From Streptomyces sp. I05A-00742 (GTDB lineage: Bacteria > Actinomycetota > Actinomycetes > Streptomycetales > Streptomycetaceae): DNA of 64,000 nucleotides. Every line of letters starts with the position of its first letter. The stretch's first letter is position 1. The position numbers and the translations under genes are program-made. A model generated the notes under the pieces. That model did no database searches, had not been told where the DNA came from, and saw only the letters and a program-made list of their open reading frames with translations. Location of the stretch: the NCBI RefSeq assembly GCF_013055795.1, contig NZ_JABETO010000010.1, positions 126,215-190,214 on the forward strand, given 5' to 3'. Of this stretch, positions 34,328 through 42,461 are shown piece after piece.

Positions 34328-35449
34328 TCACCAGCCCAACTCGTCCGCGGTCGCCTCGGCGATCGCGGGGGAACAGGTCATACCGCGCCCGCCGGGCCCG
34401 GTCACCAGCCACACGCCGTCGCGCACCCGCTGCCGGTGCACGACCCGTCCGGCGTCCAGGCACTGCGCGTACACCCCGGCCCAGCGGCGCCGGACCGCCG
34501 GGAGCGGGCGGCCGAGGAGCGCGGTGGCGACGGCCGTCAGGTGCTCGTACGGCTCCTCGTCCACGTCGAACGCGAAGGGCGCCGCGTACTCGTGGGTGTC
34601 GCCGATGGTCAGCCCGCCGTCCGCGCGCTGGACCATCAGCAGCTGCATCGCGTGCGCGGCGGCGACGGGCGGCTGCCGCCGCGCGGCGGTCAGCGCGTCC
34701 AGGGCCGGGGAGCGGTAGGCGGGGTAGTAGCGGAAGCTGTCGGCGTCCGCGACGGAGGTGGTCAGCCGTTCGCCGAGCGGCGCGGTCTGCATCATCTGCA
34801 GCCGCACCCTGCGTACGGGCAGGTCGGGGGCCAGCTCGCGGACGAGGCCGCCGAGCCATGCCCCGGTGGCGAGGACGACGGCGTCCCCGGTGTGGACGGT
34901 GCCGTGGTCGTCGCGCACGCCGCGCTCGCCGACGACCTCGCGGACCTCGCGTCCGCCGAGGAAGGTGTAGCGGCCGGTGGTGAGGAGCGCGTCCCGCAAC
35001 GCCCGCTGGGCGGGCCGGGGTTCGACCGCGGCGTCCCGTGCGCACCACAGGGCGCCCAGGTAACTGCCGCGCAGGGCCGGGTTGCGGCGGCGCGTCTCGT
35101 CCGCGTCGAGGAGCGCGTAGCCGCGGGCCGCCGCGTCCGGGCGGGCCACGGCGGCGCGGGCGACGGCGAGTTCGTCCTCGTTCGTGACGACCGTCAGCGA
35201 TCCGTTGGCCCGGAACCCGAGGGCGGGGACACGGGCGCCCAGCTCCTCCCAGAGTTCGCGGGCCCGTAGGGCGGTCTCCAGTTCGGCACCGGCGGCCCGG
35301 CCTCCGACCCAGACCAGACCGAAGTTGCGGACGGAGGCGCCCCGGGCCTCGGTCTCGCGCTCGATGTGGACGACCTCGTGGCCGCGTTGGACTGCGTGCC
35401 AGGCGTGCAGGGTTCCCAGCACGCCGGCTCCGACGACGATGACTCGCAT
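34328..35449 (-). CDS. FAD-dependent amino-phosphonate oxidase-like enzyme
   Basis: The ATG at 35449 starts the FAD-binding motif directly (MRVIVVGAGVLGTLHAWHAV), giving 373 residues of the D-amino-acid-oxidase / glycine-oxidase fold, with VLATGAWLGGLV and the end motif LVTGPGGRGMTCSPAIAE. Members beside phosphonate genes (the TIGR03364 type) are thought to oxidise N-substituted or plain 2-aminoethylphosphonate to phosphonoacetaldehyde. No phnW-type transaminase is present in the cluster, so this oxidase is the likely first step. First gene of the leftward operon; the assignment of substrate is inferred. Confidence 0.8.
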   Translation of the reverse strand: MRVIVVGAGVLGTLHAWHAVQRGHEVVHIERETEARGASVRNFGLVWVGGRAAGAELETALRARELWEELGARVPALGFRANGSLTVVTNEDELAVARAAVARPDAAARGYALLDADETRRRNPALRGSYLGALWCARDAAVEPRPAQRALRDALLTTGRYTFLGGREVREVVGERGVRDDHGTVHTGDAVVLATGAWLGGLVRELAPDLPVRRVRLQMMQTAPLGERLTTSVADADSFRYYPAYRSPALDALTAARRQPPVAAAHAMQLLMVQRADGGLTIGDTHEYAAPFAFDVDEEPYEHLTAVATALLGRPLPAVRRRWAGVYAQCLDAGRVVHRQRVRDGVWLVTGPGGRGMTCSPAIAEATADELGW

Positions 35450-35524
35450 GGCCCGAACGGTCCTCGGGGCGGGTGGCGCCGGGGAGGACGGACGGCGACG
35501 GGGTGGTGAACCGGGCCTCAATCT

Positions 35525-35536
35525 TGGACCAGACCC
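35525..35536. promoter_or_regulatory. Possible GntR/HutC operator
   Basis: TGGACCAGACCC lies in the 135-base gap before the phosphonate operon. It differs at three positions from TGGTCTAGACCA, the core of HutC/DasR-class operators. The GntR regulator encoded next door is the likely ligand. Evidence is similarity and position only. Confidence 0.35.
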
Positions 35537-35584
35537 GTTATCTTTCTGTTACTTGAGCTGATTCGGTCCGGCCCGTCGACGGAC

Positions 35585-36364
35585 TCAGCCGCGCAAGTGC
35601 GCGGTGAAGGAGAAGCGGTCACCCCGGTACAGCGACCGGACGCGCTCCAGCGGCCTGCCCCCGGCGTCCCGGGAGACCCGGTGGATCAGCAGCATCGGCA
35701 GCGCGGGCGGCGTCCCGACGAGCAACGCCTCGCGGGGCGTGGCCAGTACGGTCTCCAGCCGCTCGTCCGCGTCCCCGAACACGATGCCCAGGCGCTCGCG
35801 CAGATAGCCGTAGAAGGACGTGTCCGGCTCGAAGTCCGCGTCCAGGCGCGGCGCGCGCCCGACCGCCACGTACGTGCTCTCCAGCCCGACCCGCTCGTCG
35901 TCCGCGCACAGCACCCGCTCCATGTGCCAGACGGGCTCACCGGCCCGGACCCCCAGGTCGGGGGCGAGCGCCTCCGGGCAGGGGAAGCGTTCGAGCCCGA
36001 CCAGGGCACGCCCGGGCCGCCGCCCCTGACGGCGGACGCCCTCCGTGTAACTGGCCAGGGACAGCGGCTGCTCCAGCTTCGGCCCCGCCACGATCGTGCC
36101 GCGCCCCGACCGCCGCAGCCGTCCCTCCAGCAGCAGGTCGCGCAGCGCCTGCCGTACGGTCTCCCGCGCCACCCCGAACCGGACGGCGAGGTCGCGTTCG
36201 GCCGGCAGCGCCCGCCCCTCACCCAAGTCGTCGAGCAGCTCGGACACTTGGGCCTTGACGGCGTAGTACTTGGGGACGCGGCCGTGCTCGGGGATTCCGT
36301 CCCTCACGGGTGCGCCGGGCGCCCGGCCCATGGCCGCGCGGCCGGTGCAGTGCGTGTAGTCCAC
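35585..36364 (-). CDS. GntR/HutC-family regulator of phosphonate operon
   Basis: This encodes 259 residues from ATG 36364 (the ATG at 36331 is an alternative). The winged helix (about 30-95) reads YYAVKAQVSELLDDLGEGRALPAERDLAVRFGVARETVRQALRD in parts; the UTRA effector domain follows (SLASYTEGVRRQGRRPG, LESTYVAVGR, LLIHRVSRDAGGRPLERVRSLYRGDRFSF). UTRA domains often sense phosphorylated or phosphonate ligands. It lies upstream of the oxidase and transport genes in the same direction, so it probably represses them in the absence of aminoethylphosphonate. Confidence 0.85.
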   Translation of the reverse strand: MDYTHCTGRAAMGRAPGAPVRDGIPEHGRVPKYYAVKAQVSELLDDLGEGRALPAERDLAVRFGVARETVRQALRDLLLEGRLRRSGRGTIVAGPKLEQPLSLASYTEGVRRQGRRPGRALVGLERFPCPEALAPDLGVRAGEPVWHMERVLCADDERVGLESTYVAVGRAPRLDADFEPDTSFYGYLRERLGIVFGDADERLETVLATPREALLVGTPPALPMLLIHRVSRDAGGRPLERVRSLYRGDRFSFTAHLRG

Positions 36365-36424
36365 GGGGTGATCCTCGCACCCGGGGGGAGTGGTCGATCG
36401 GGGTGGGGCCGCCGTCTCCGCGGG

Positions 36425-37279
36425 TCACCGCTTCATCCGCCGGGCCCACAGCATCAGGCCCACGCCTCCCCCGAGACAGACACAGGCGAGGGCGCCGAGC
36501 ACGGGCACGGCGTACGAGCCGCCGGTGGCGGCGAGGACGGGCGGCCCGGGGTCCTGCCCGGGCGCCGGCACGGCGGGCGGGGTCGGACCCGGGGTGACGG
36601 GGGCGGGGGCGGGGACCGCGGCGGGGCCGACGGCGAACGTGTAGTCGCCGGACTCCCCGACCCATGCGCCGTCCGCGCCGCGCCGCTGCACCGCCGTGAC
36701 GTTGGCGGTGACGGGCCCTTCCGGGGCCGCCTCGGTGAAGCCGAGGCGCAGCGGGACGACGACCGTGCGGTGGGCGGGGACTGCGAAGCCCCGGAAGCCG
36801 GGGGAAGCCTTCCCCTTCCCGCCCGGGGCCTTGCCCGCGGGACCGCCCGGGCCGCCGTCCGCGTCCCCGCCGAGGACGCCCACGTTCTCCGCCTCCTCCG
36901 TCCGCTCGAACCGCACCGGCCGCCAGCGGGCCCCGTCCTTGTCGTAGAACTCCAGACGGATGTGCTCCGGCCTGAGCGCCCGGTTCCGGTCGGACAGGAC
37001 CGCGACGGGGTGCACGTCCCGGCACTCGGCGCCCGTGACGTTGCGCAACTCCAGCTCCCACGCCGGTCCGTCGGCCCCGCGCTCGTACACGTCGGAACCG
37101 CCGCTGAGCCGCGAGGCGATCGGGAACTCGGGCCCTGCCACGTCCGCGCACCCCGCGGGGGCGGCGGCACCGGCGGGCGCGGCCGGGCCGAGGAGGAGGG
37201 CGGACAGGACGAGCGCCCCTACGGCTACGGCGTGAACCGGGAGCGCACGGAACTGCGGCATCGTGGGACCTTTACGCAT
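36425..37279 (-). CDS. Exported LAxTG-type wall-anchored protein
   Basis: The ATG at 37279 has AGGAG just upstream; 284 residues. A signal peptide (VHAVAVGALVLSALLLGPAAPAGAAA) is followed by a beta-rich domain with two cysteines (PAGCADVAG and GAECRDVHP) and a Gly/Lys-rich insert, then a Pro-rich spacer, PVLAATGGS, a membrane helix (VPVLGALACVCLGGGVGLML) and ARRMKR. LAATG fits the LAxTG signal of class E sortases. The ligand or role is unknown. Confidence 0.8.
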   Translation of the reverse strand: MRKGPTMPQFRALPVHAVAVGALVLSALLLGPAAPAGAAAPAGCADVAGPEFPIASRLSGGSDVYERGADGPAWELELRNVTGAECRDVHPVAVLSDRNRALRPEHIRLEFYDKDGARWRPVRFERTEEAENVGVLGGDADGGPGGPAGKAPGGKGKASPGFRGFAVPAHRTVVVPLRLGFTEAAPEGPVTANVTAVQRRGADGAWVGESGDYTFAVGPAAVPAPAPVTPGPTPPAVPAPGQDPGPPVLAATGGSYAVPVLGALACVCLGGGVGLMLWARRMKR

Positions 37280-37429
37280 GGGAACTCCTGTCGGCCGGGA
37301 GCATCCCCGCCGCGCGCCCGACGGCGACGGACACGACGGACATGTCCCCCGGCCGGCGGCAGACTTCCGCCCGTTGGGCGGAGTACGGCTCCTCCGGACG
37401 GGTTGCGCGGGGCCGACGGGCTCCGCCCG

Positions 37430-37738
37430 TCAGGCGCAGAGGACGTAGAGCGTGACCGTCCTGCCCTGCTTGTTGCCCGGCAGCGGCTCGGTCGTGATCG
37501 TCCACCCGCGACGGTCGCCCGTGGGGTGCGAGTCCACGATGTAGTTGTGAGGCTCATGCACCTGCACCCCGCCGCTGTGCGCATGCTCCTTCGTCGGGCA
37601 GTACAGCGTGTGCGTGGCCGCCTTCCCCGCCGGGTCCTTGAACGTCCTGCTGATGCCGTGCGGCGCGGCGCCGGCGGGAGCGGCGGCGGTGAGGAGCAGG
37701 GCCGCGGCGAGGGCGGAGACGAGGGCGGCTGTTCTCAT
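37430..37738 (-). CDS. Small secreted protein
   Basis: This encodes 102 residues from ATG 37738, preceded by AAGGGGAA. A signal peptide is clear (MRTAALVSALAAALLLTAAAPAGAA). The mature protein of about 75 residues has two cysteines (LYCPTKE and the last-but-one residue), likely a disulfide, and a beta-rich pattern (KAATHTLYCPTKEHAH, NYIVDSHPTGDRRGWTITTE). No family recognised. It lies alone between the wall protein gene and the CRISPR array. Confidence 0.65.
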   Translation of the reverse strand: MRTAALVSALAAALLLTAAAPAGAAPHGISRTFKDPAGKAATHTLYCPTKEHAHSGGVQVHEPHNYIVDSHPTGDRRGWTITTEPLPGNKQGRTVTLYVLCA

Positions 37739-37888
37739 GGGGTTCCCCTTCACAGTGGGCCGAAAAGTCGTCATCACATGAGAAACAACGTAGTTCGGCG
37801 AGAAGGGTGCAATTCGTTCCCTCGGAAGAGTGAGCACGGGGGCGCGCGGACGGCTCTTCGTGGGGCGCGGTGTCGTGCGGGGTCCGGG

Positions 37889-38402
37889 CAGCCGACCCCG
37901 CGTGCGCGGGGACTGCACCACGATCGAGCCGTTCGGCTCCATGCGGGTGGGGCCATCCCCGCGCGCGGGGACCATGACGAGGACGGCAACGTCCCACAGG
38001 TCGGCCAGGGATCACCCCGGCTTGCGCGGGGACCTCGTCCGGACCACACGGCTCGAACTGGCCGGCCAGGGACCATCCACGCGCACGTGGGGACCACACG
38101 GATGTGCCCTCGTTGGAGACCGCCAGCATGGGGCCACCCCCGCACACGCGGGGACCACCGACCCGTCTGTGGCGAGGACAACGGGTTCGTCGGGCCACCC
38201 CGGCGCACGCGGGGACCGCTCGAGGAACGGGCCAGGCTCGAATTTAGCGTTCGGACCATCCCCGCACACGCGGGGACCACGTCACCGTCGGCACCTTCGT
38301 CTCGTTCGTGACCGGACCATCCCCGCACACGCGGGGACCACTCCAGGCACTTGTGCGGCCGGTCGCTGGCTTCGGGACCATCCCCGCACACGCGGGGACC
38401 AC
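37889..38402 (-). CRISPR. Orphan, decaying type I-E-like CRISPR array (9 repeats)
   Basis: Nine 28-base repeats (one of 26) alternate with eight 33-base spacers at a 61-base period. Repeat starts are 37889, 37950, 38009, 38070, 38131, 38192, 38253, 38314 and 38375. On the minus strand the repeat begins GTGGTCCCCGCG and ends GGGATGGTCC, the form of Streptomyces type I-E repeats. The three repeats at the high-coordinate end are identical and decay grows toward low coordinates, so the leader end is at about 38402. No cas gene is in the window, and only 44 bases separate the array from the ROK gene, so any leader is short or lost. Confidence 0.9.
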
Positions 38403-38446
38403 AGTCCGCCACCTGGCCAACTGTCCTGCCGAAGCGGCAATTTTAC

Positions 38447-39508
38447 TCACTTGCCGAAGAGGGGCGCGAGCACCAGCTCCGCCGCGCCCCCCACCACGAG
38501 CCGCGCACCCCCCGGAGCGACGTCCACCGGCGTCGTGGGGCCGAGCACGGCGCGGACGCCGTCCGCGTAGGGGCCGGGGCGGGCGAGGATCGTGCCGCCG
38601 CCGAGCAGGACGTGGTCGATGTCCAGGAGGCGTACGAGGTTGAGGGCGCCGATGCCGAGGAGGCGGGCGGCGCGGGGGGTGTCGCCGTCGGCGACGGCGG
38701 CGAGGCAGAGTGCTTCGAGGCAGCCGCGGTCGCCGCAGGCGCACAGGGGGCCGTCGACGAGGACGACCTGGTGGCCGAATTCTCCGGCGCCCGTGCGGGG
38801 GCCCCGGTGGACGCCGCCGTCGAGGACGAGTCCGGCGCCGAGGCCGGTCCCGAGGTGCAGGTAGGCGAAGGAACCGGTGGCGCGGGGGGTGCGGAGGGCG
38901 AGGCCGAGGGCGGCGGCGCTGGTGTCCTTGTCGACGACGACGGGCAGGCCGAGCCGGTCGCTCAGCGCGTCGCGCAGCGGGAAGCCGTCCCACTGCGGGA
39001 AGCCGGTGACCCGGTGCAGGACGCCGCTGCGGTGGTCGAGCGGGCCGGGGACGGCGACGCCGGCGCCGAGCACACCGCCGGTGGCGTGGTCGGCGAGCAG
39101 CGCGGTCACCGCGTCGGCGACGGCGTCCAGTACGGCCTCCGCGCCCGCCCCGAAGGCGAGGGGCGCGGTACGGGTGGCGGCCTCGGTACCCGTGAGGTCG
39201 ACGAGGGTGACGGTCAGCGCGTCCCGGTCGAGGTGGAGTCCGACGGCGTGGGCCGCGCCGGGGACGAGCCGCAGGGCCGTGGCCGGCTTGCCGCCCGTGG
39301 AGAGGCGGCGGCCCGCCTCGGCGGCCAGCCCGGACTCCCGCAGCCGACCCGTGATCTTGCTGACGGCCTGCGGCGTCAGCCCGGCGCGGGCGGCCAGCTC
39401 CGCCCGGCTGGCACCGGCCGGTCCGGCGCCGCGCAGCAGGCCGAGGACGACGGCGGTGTTGTGGTCGCGCAACGCGGCCAGGTTGACTCCTGGATCGGTC
39501 CTGTTCAC
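38447..39508 (-). CDS. ROK-family transcriptional regulator
   Basis: The GTG at 39508 gives 353 residues. An N-terminal winged helix (about 10-75, TPQAVSKITGRLRESGLAAE) precedes the ROK domain with GAGVAVPGPLD, LHLGTGLGAGLVLDG, and the zinc-type signature EFGHQVVLVDGPLCACGDRGCLEAL. ROK repressors respond to sugars. It is divergent from the Gfo/Idh gene, with a 27-base palindrome in the 56-base gap; the likely reading is self- and neighbour-repression released by a sugar or polyol. Confidence 0.88.
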   Translation of the reverse strand: MNRTDPGVNLAALRDHNTAVVLGLLRGAGPAGASRAELAARAGLTPQAVSKITGRLRESGLAAEAGRRLSTGGKPATALRLVPGAAHAVGLHLDRDALTVTLVDLTGTEAATRTAPLAFGAGAEAVLDAVADAVTALLADHATGGVLGAGVAVPGPLDHRSGVLHRVTGFPQWDGFPLRDALSDRLGLPVVVDKDTSAAALGLALRTPRATGSFAYLHLGTGLGAGLVLDGGVHRGPRTGAGEFGHQVVLVDGPLCACGDRGCLEALCLAAVADGDTPRAARLLGIGALNLVRLLDIDHVLLGGGTILARPGPYADGVRAVLGPTTPVDVAPGGARLVVGGAAELVLAPLFGK

Positions 39509-39531
39509 GGGACCATTGTCGTGGCCGCTTG

Positions 39532-39558
39532 CACTTTTGCAACACTGTTGCCAAAGTG
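39532..39558. promoter_or_regulatory. 27-base palindromic operator between ROK and Gfo/Idh genes
   Basis: Arms CACTTTTGCAACA (39532-39544) and TGTTGCCAAAGTG (39546-39558) are complementary except for one base, with a single-base centre. The site ends six bases before the Gfo/Idh ATG and starts 23 bases before the ROK start, so binding there could block both genes. Confidence 0.7.
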
Positions 39559-39564
39559 GCGGCC

Positions 39565-40665
39565 ATGGATGGCTCCCCCGACACCTCCGGCACCTCCGGC
39601 CCCCCTCTCCGCGTCGGCCTGATCGGCTACGGCGTCGCGGGGTCGTTCTTCCACGCTCCACTGATCGCCGCTTCCGAGGACCTGGCCCTCGACACGGTCG
39701 TCACCGCCGACCCGGAACGGCAGCGGAAGGTCCTCGCCGAGCACCCCGGCGCCCGGACCGTCCCCGGCACGGACGAACTGTTCGCCCGTGCCGACGAGCT
39801 CGACCTGATCGTCGTCGCGTCCCCGAACCGCACCCACGTCCCGCTCGCCCGGCGTGCCCTGGAGGCCGGGCTGCCCGTGGTCGTCGACAAGCCCCTCGCC
39901 GCGACCGCCGCCGAGGCGGAGGAGCTGGGCGCGCTCGCCGAGGAGCGCGGGCTGCTGCTGAGCGTCTTCCAGAACCGCCGCTGGGACAACGACTTCCGCA
40001 CGGTCCAGGACATCGTCGCCGACGGGACCCTCGGCCGCGTCCTGCGCTTCGAGTCCCGCTTCGAACGGTGGCGCCCCCAGCCCAAGGGCGGCTGGCGCGA
40101 GTCCGGCGACCCCGCCGAACTCGGCGGGCTGCTCTACGACTTGGGGAGCCACCTGGTCGACCAGGCGCTGACCCTCTTCGGCCCGGCCGTCACCGTCTAC
40201 GCCGAGGCGGACGTGCGCCGCCCGGGCGCCGAGACGGACGACGACACCTTCATCGCCCTGCGCCACGCCAACGGCGTCCGCTCCCACCTCTGGATGAGCG
40301 CCACCGCGGCCCAACTCGGCCCCCGCTTCCGGGTGCTGGGCAGCGACGGCGGCTACGTCAAGTACGGCCTCGACCCGCAGGAGGGCGCCCTCCGGGAGGG
40401 CCTGCGGCCCGATACCGACACCCCCTGGGGCGTCGAGCCGCGGTCGATCTGGGGCCGGCTCGGCGAGGGCGAGTCCCCGCTGACCGGTGGCGGCGAACCA
40501 CTGCCCACCCTCCCCGGCGACTACCCCGCCTACTACGCGGCGGTCGCCGCGGCCCTGCGCGACGGCGGACGTCCGCCGGTCACCGCCACCGAGGCCGCGG
40601 CCGCGCTCCGCGTCCTGGAGGCGGCGCGGACGTCGGCGGCGGAGGACCGGACGATCACCCTCTGA
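39565..40665 (+). CDS. Gfo/Idh/MocA-family NAD(P)-dependent dehydrogenase
   Basis: The ATG at 39565 gives 366 residues. The Rossmann start is LRVGLIGYGVAGSFFHAPLI, followed by LIVVASPNRTHVPLARRAL and the signature VVVDKPLAAT (EKP/DKP lysine). The C-terminal domain has GGLLYDLGSHLVDQAL with the catalytic histidine. The family oxidises or reduces sugars, inositols or related polyols. Control by the divergent ROK gene through the shared palindrome is likely. The ribosome binding site is weak, so translation may be leaderless or inefficient. Confidence 0.88.
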   Translation: MDGSPDTSGTSGPPLRVGLIGYGVAGSFFHAPLIAASEDLALDTVVTADPERQRKVLAEHPGARTVPGTDELFARADELDLIVVASPNRTHVPLARRALEAGLPVVVDKPLAATAAEAEELGALAEERGLLLSVFQNRRWDNDFRTVQDIVADGTLGRVLRFESRFERWRPQPKGGWRESGDPAELGGLLYDLGSHLVDQALTLFGPAVTVYAEADVRRPGAETDDDTFIALRHANGVRSHLWMSATAAQLGPRFRVLGSDGGYVKYGLDPQEGALREGLRPDTDTPWGVEPRSIWGRLGEGESPLTGGGEPLPTLPGDYPAYYAAVAAALRDGGRPPVTATEAAAALRVLEAARTSAAEDRTITL

Positions 40666-40817
40666 CGTTCACCGGCCGCCGGTCGTGCGCGACGCCCGCT
40701 CCGACCGCCGGCACGACGTCAGCTTCCGTTCCCGGCGGGGCCGGAGAGGGCGGCCACGTTCCCCACCTGTCCCGTCGGTTTTCCGATCAGTACCGCCGAG
40801 GACGGTGACATGCTGGA

Positions 40818-41366
40818 ATGGCGGCCATGAGCCAACAGGACCTCCCCACCGTGGAGATCATGGATGGCCCGGCCGCGGCCCGCGCCGAGGACGCGTTCCG
40901 CCTGGTCTACGCCGAGACGTTCGCCGAACCGCCCTACGGCGAGACGGAAGCCGACGTCGACGTCACCTTCGACCGCTTCCGCACCGAAACCCGGCACCCG
41001 GCCTTCCGCGCCGCCCTCGCCCGCACCCCCTCCGGCGAGCCCGTCGGCATGGCCCTCGGCAGAACGCTCGACGCTCTTCCGGGCCGGTGGGACGCCTGCG
41101 TCGCCCCCGCCGACCGGTCCCGCACCTTCTTCCTGATGGAACTGGCGGTGCGCGCCGGCCACCGACGGCACGGCCTCGCCCGGCGACTGCACGGCACACT
41201 CCTCGACAGCACGACCACCGAGCGGGTCATCCTCGCCGTCCAACTCGCCGCGACCCCCGCCCTCACGGCCTACCACGCCTGGGGCTACCGGAAGCTCGCC
41301 GAGACCGACCCCTGGGGCAACGGCACCCACGCCGTGATGCTGCTGGACCGGCGCGGCGGTCACTGA
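40818..41366 (+). CDS. GNAT-family acetyltransferase
   Basis: This encodes 182 residues from ATG 40818 (the ATG at 40827 is an alternative). The GNAT acetyl-CoA site is FFLMELAVRAGHRRHGLARRLHGTLL, with a Q/RxxGxG/A-type loop in the GHRRHGLA segment, and the C-terminal AYHAWGYRKLAETDPWG fits the family. The substrate is not evident. It is a single gene with no obvious partner. Confidence 0.8.
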   Translation: MAAMSQQDLPTVEIMDGPAAARAEDAFRLVYAETFAEPPYGETEADVDVTFDRFRTETRHPAFRAALARTPSGEPVGMALGRTLDALPGRWDACVAPADRSRTFFLMELAVRAGHRRHGLARRLHGTLLDSTTTERVILAVQLAATPALTAYHAWGYRKLAETDPWGNGTHAVMLLDRRGGH

Positions 41367-41853
41367 CCTCGGCTGCCTCCGGGCCCGGCGGACGGCACCG
41401 CCGACCGTGCCGGTGGGCGGGCGGGGCGGCATCGGTGGGCGATTTACATGGCGGGTGCTCGGCCGACCGTCCGCTTCGTCGTTGCGCGCGTCGAAAGGCG
41501 GCGGCTACGGGGGAGGGGGCGCCACGGCTCCGCGCAGGTCCGCGTGGGATGGGCTGGCGGGGGCCGTGGAGCCGGCAGTGCGGGTGGGGTGGTTCGGCCT
41601 TCAAGAGTGGTGGAATGGGGCGGGGAAATAGGGCAAATCGCCGTCTGGGGCGCCCACTTCCACCAATTGCGGCCGGACGCCGACGGACCGCCTTCCGGCC
41701 GCGCGCTCAGGCCCTCCCGCCCGCACCCGAGGGACGGGCCCCGCTCCGCGTAGCCCGCCGCCTTGGGCCCGCAGGGCCCGAGACGATACCGGCAGCCGGA
41801 CGAGCAGCATGCCGCCCCACCCGCCCCAACGCCCCCTGTCGGCAAGCGTCGGC
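41367..41853. other. 487-base region without a supportable gene
   Basis: Reading frames here are arginine/proline-rich and lack family motifs, ribosome binding sites and consistent codon bias. The stretch around 41600-41660 is less GC-rich than its surroundings (GGGGCGGGGAAATAGGGCAAATCG). I see no RNA gene or clear terminator. Confidence 0.45.
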
Positions 41854-42345
41854 TCAGCCCTCCGCCCGGGAGCGGTACAGGACGCCCAGGGCCAGGCCCG
41901 AGCCGAGGAGGACGAGGCTGCCGCCAAAGACCATGTCGCCGCTCATGGGCGGTCCGCTGTGGCCCTGTTCGTGGGCGTCGCCGGTGGTGCGGGCGGCGGC
42001 GAGGGGTGCGACGGTGATGGGGAGGCGGGCTCGGAGGGCCGGGTCGGTGGGGAGGGCGGTGGGGGTTGCCGAGCGGAAGGACCAGGAGGAGAGGCCGTCC
42101 TCCTGGACCTGGTCCGCGCCGGTGAGGGGCGCACCGCCGACGCAGGCGCCCGGGGCGCCGGCCGCGCAGAGGGCGGCGGAGTCCGGTTCCGGTGCGCCGG
42201 GGGTGGTGAAGGCGCAGAGGAGCAGGGCGCCGCTGATCGTCGTCGCCACGACCGTCGCGGTCGCGGCGACGGTGGCCCTGGCGGTGGGGCGGGCGCGCAG
42301 ACGAGCCCGCTGCTTTCTGTGCCGCATATCCGAAAATAAGCACAT
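41854..42345 (-). CDS. Hypothetical membrane-anchored protein
   Basis: This encodes 163 residues from ATG 42345, which has GAGGGGG about eleven bases upstream; an ATG at 42327 is an alternative. A basic N-terminus (RHRKQRARLRARP) is followed by a helix (VAATATVVATTISGALLLCAF), an outside segment with two cysteines (ALCAAGAPGACVGG) and a C-terminal helix (VFGGSLVLLGSGLALGVLY). The outside loop is mostly Pro/Ala-rich. No family recognised. It follows the FAH gene in the same region but has its own spacing. Confidence 0.55.
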   Translation of the reverse strand: MCLFSDMRHRKQRARLRARPTARATVAATATVVATTISGALLLCAFTTPGAPEPDSAALCAAGAPGACVGGAPLTGADQVQEDGLSSWSFRSATPTALPTDPALRARLPITVAPLAAARTTGDAHEQGHSGPPMSGDMVFGGSLVLLGSGLALGVLYRSRAEG

Positions 42346-42461
42346 CGGAACCGACCCCCTCGGGCAGCACACGCGCCCGTTCCCCCGAACGCACCGTCCC
42401 ACCGGACCGGTCGGCCGGTCGGCCCATCGGCCTCAGCGCCACGAGGCCGGGCGCCGCCCCC

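Noticed and set aside
37740-37888. Further CRISPR repeats left of 37889
   Set aside because: GC-rich patches occur, but none keeps the 61-base phase or the stem.
41367-41853. Several Arg/Gly/Pro-rich frames in the gap after the acetyltransferase gene
   Set aside because: They have no ribosome binding site, no family motif and no consistent third-position GC bias.
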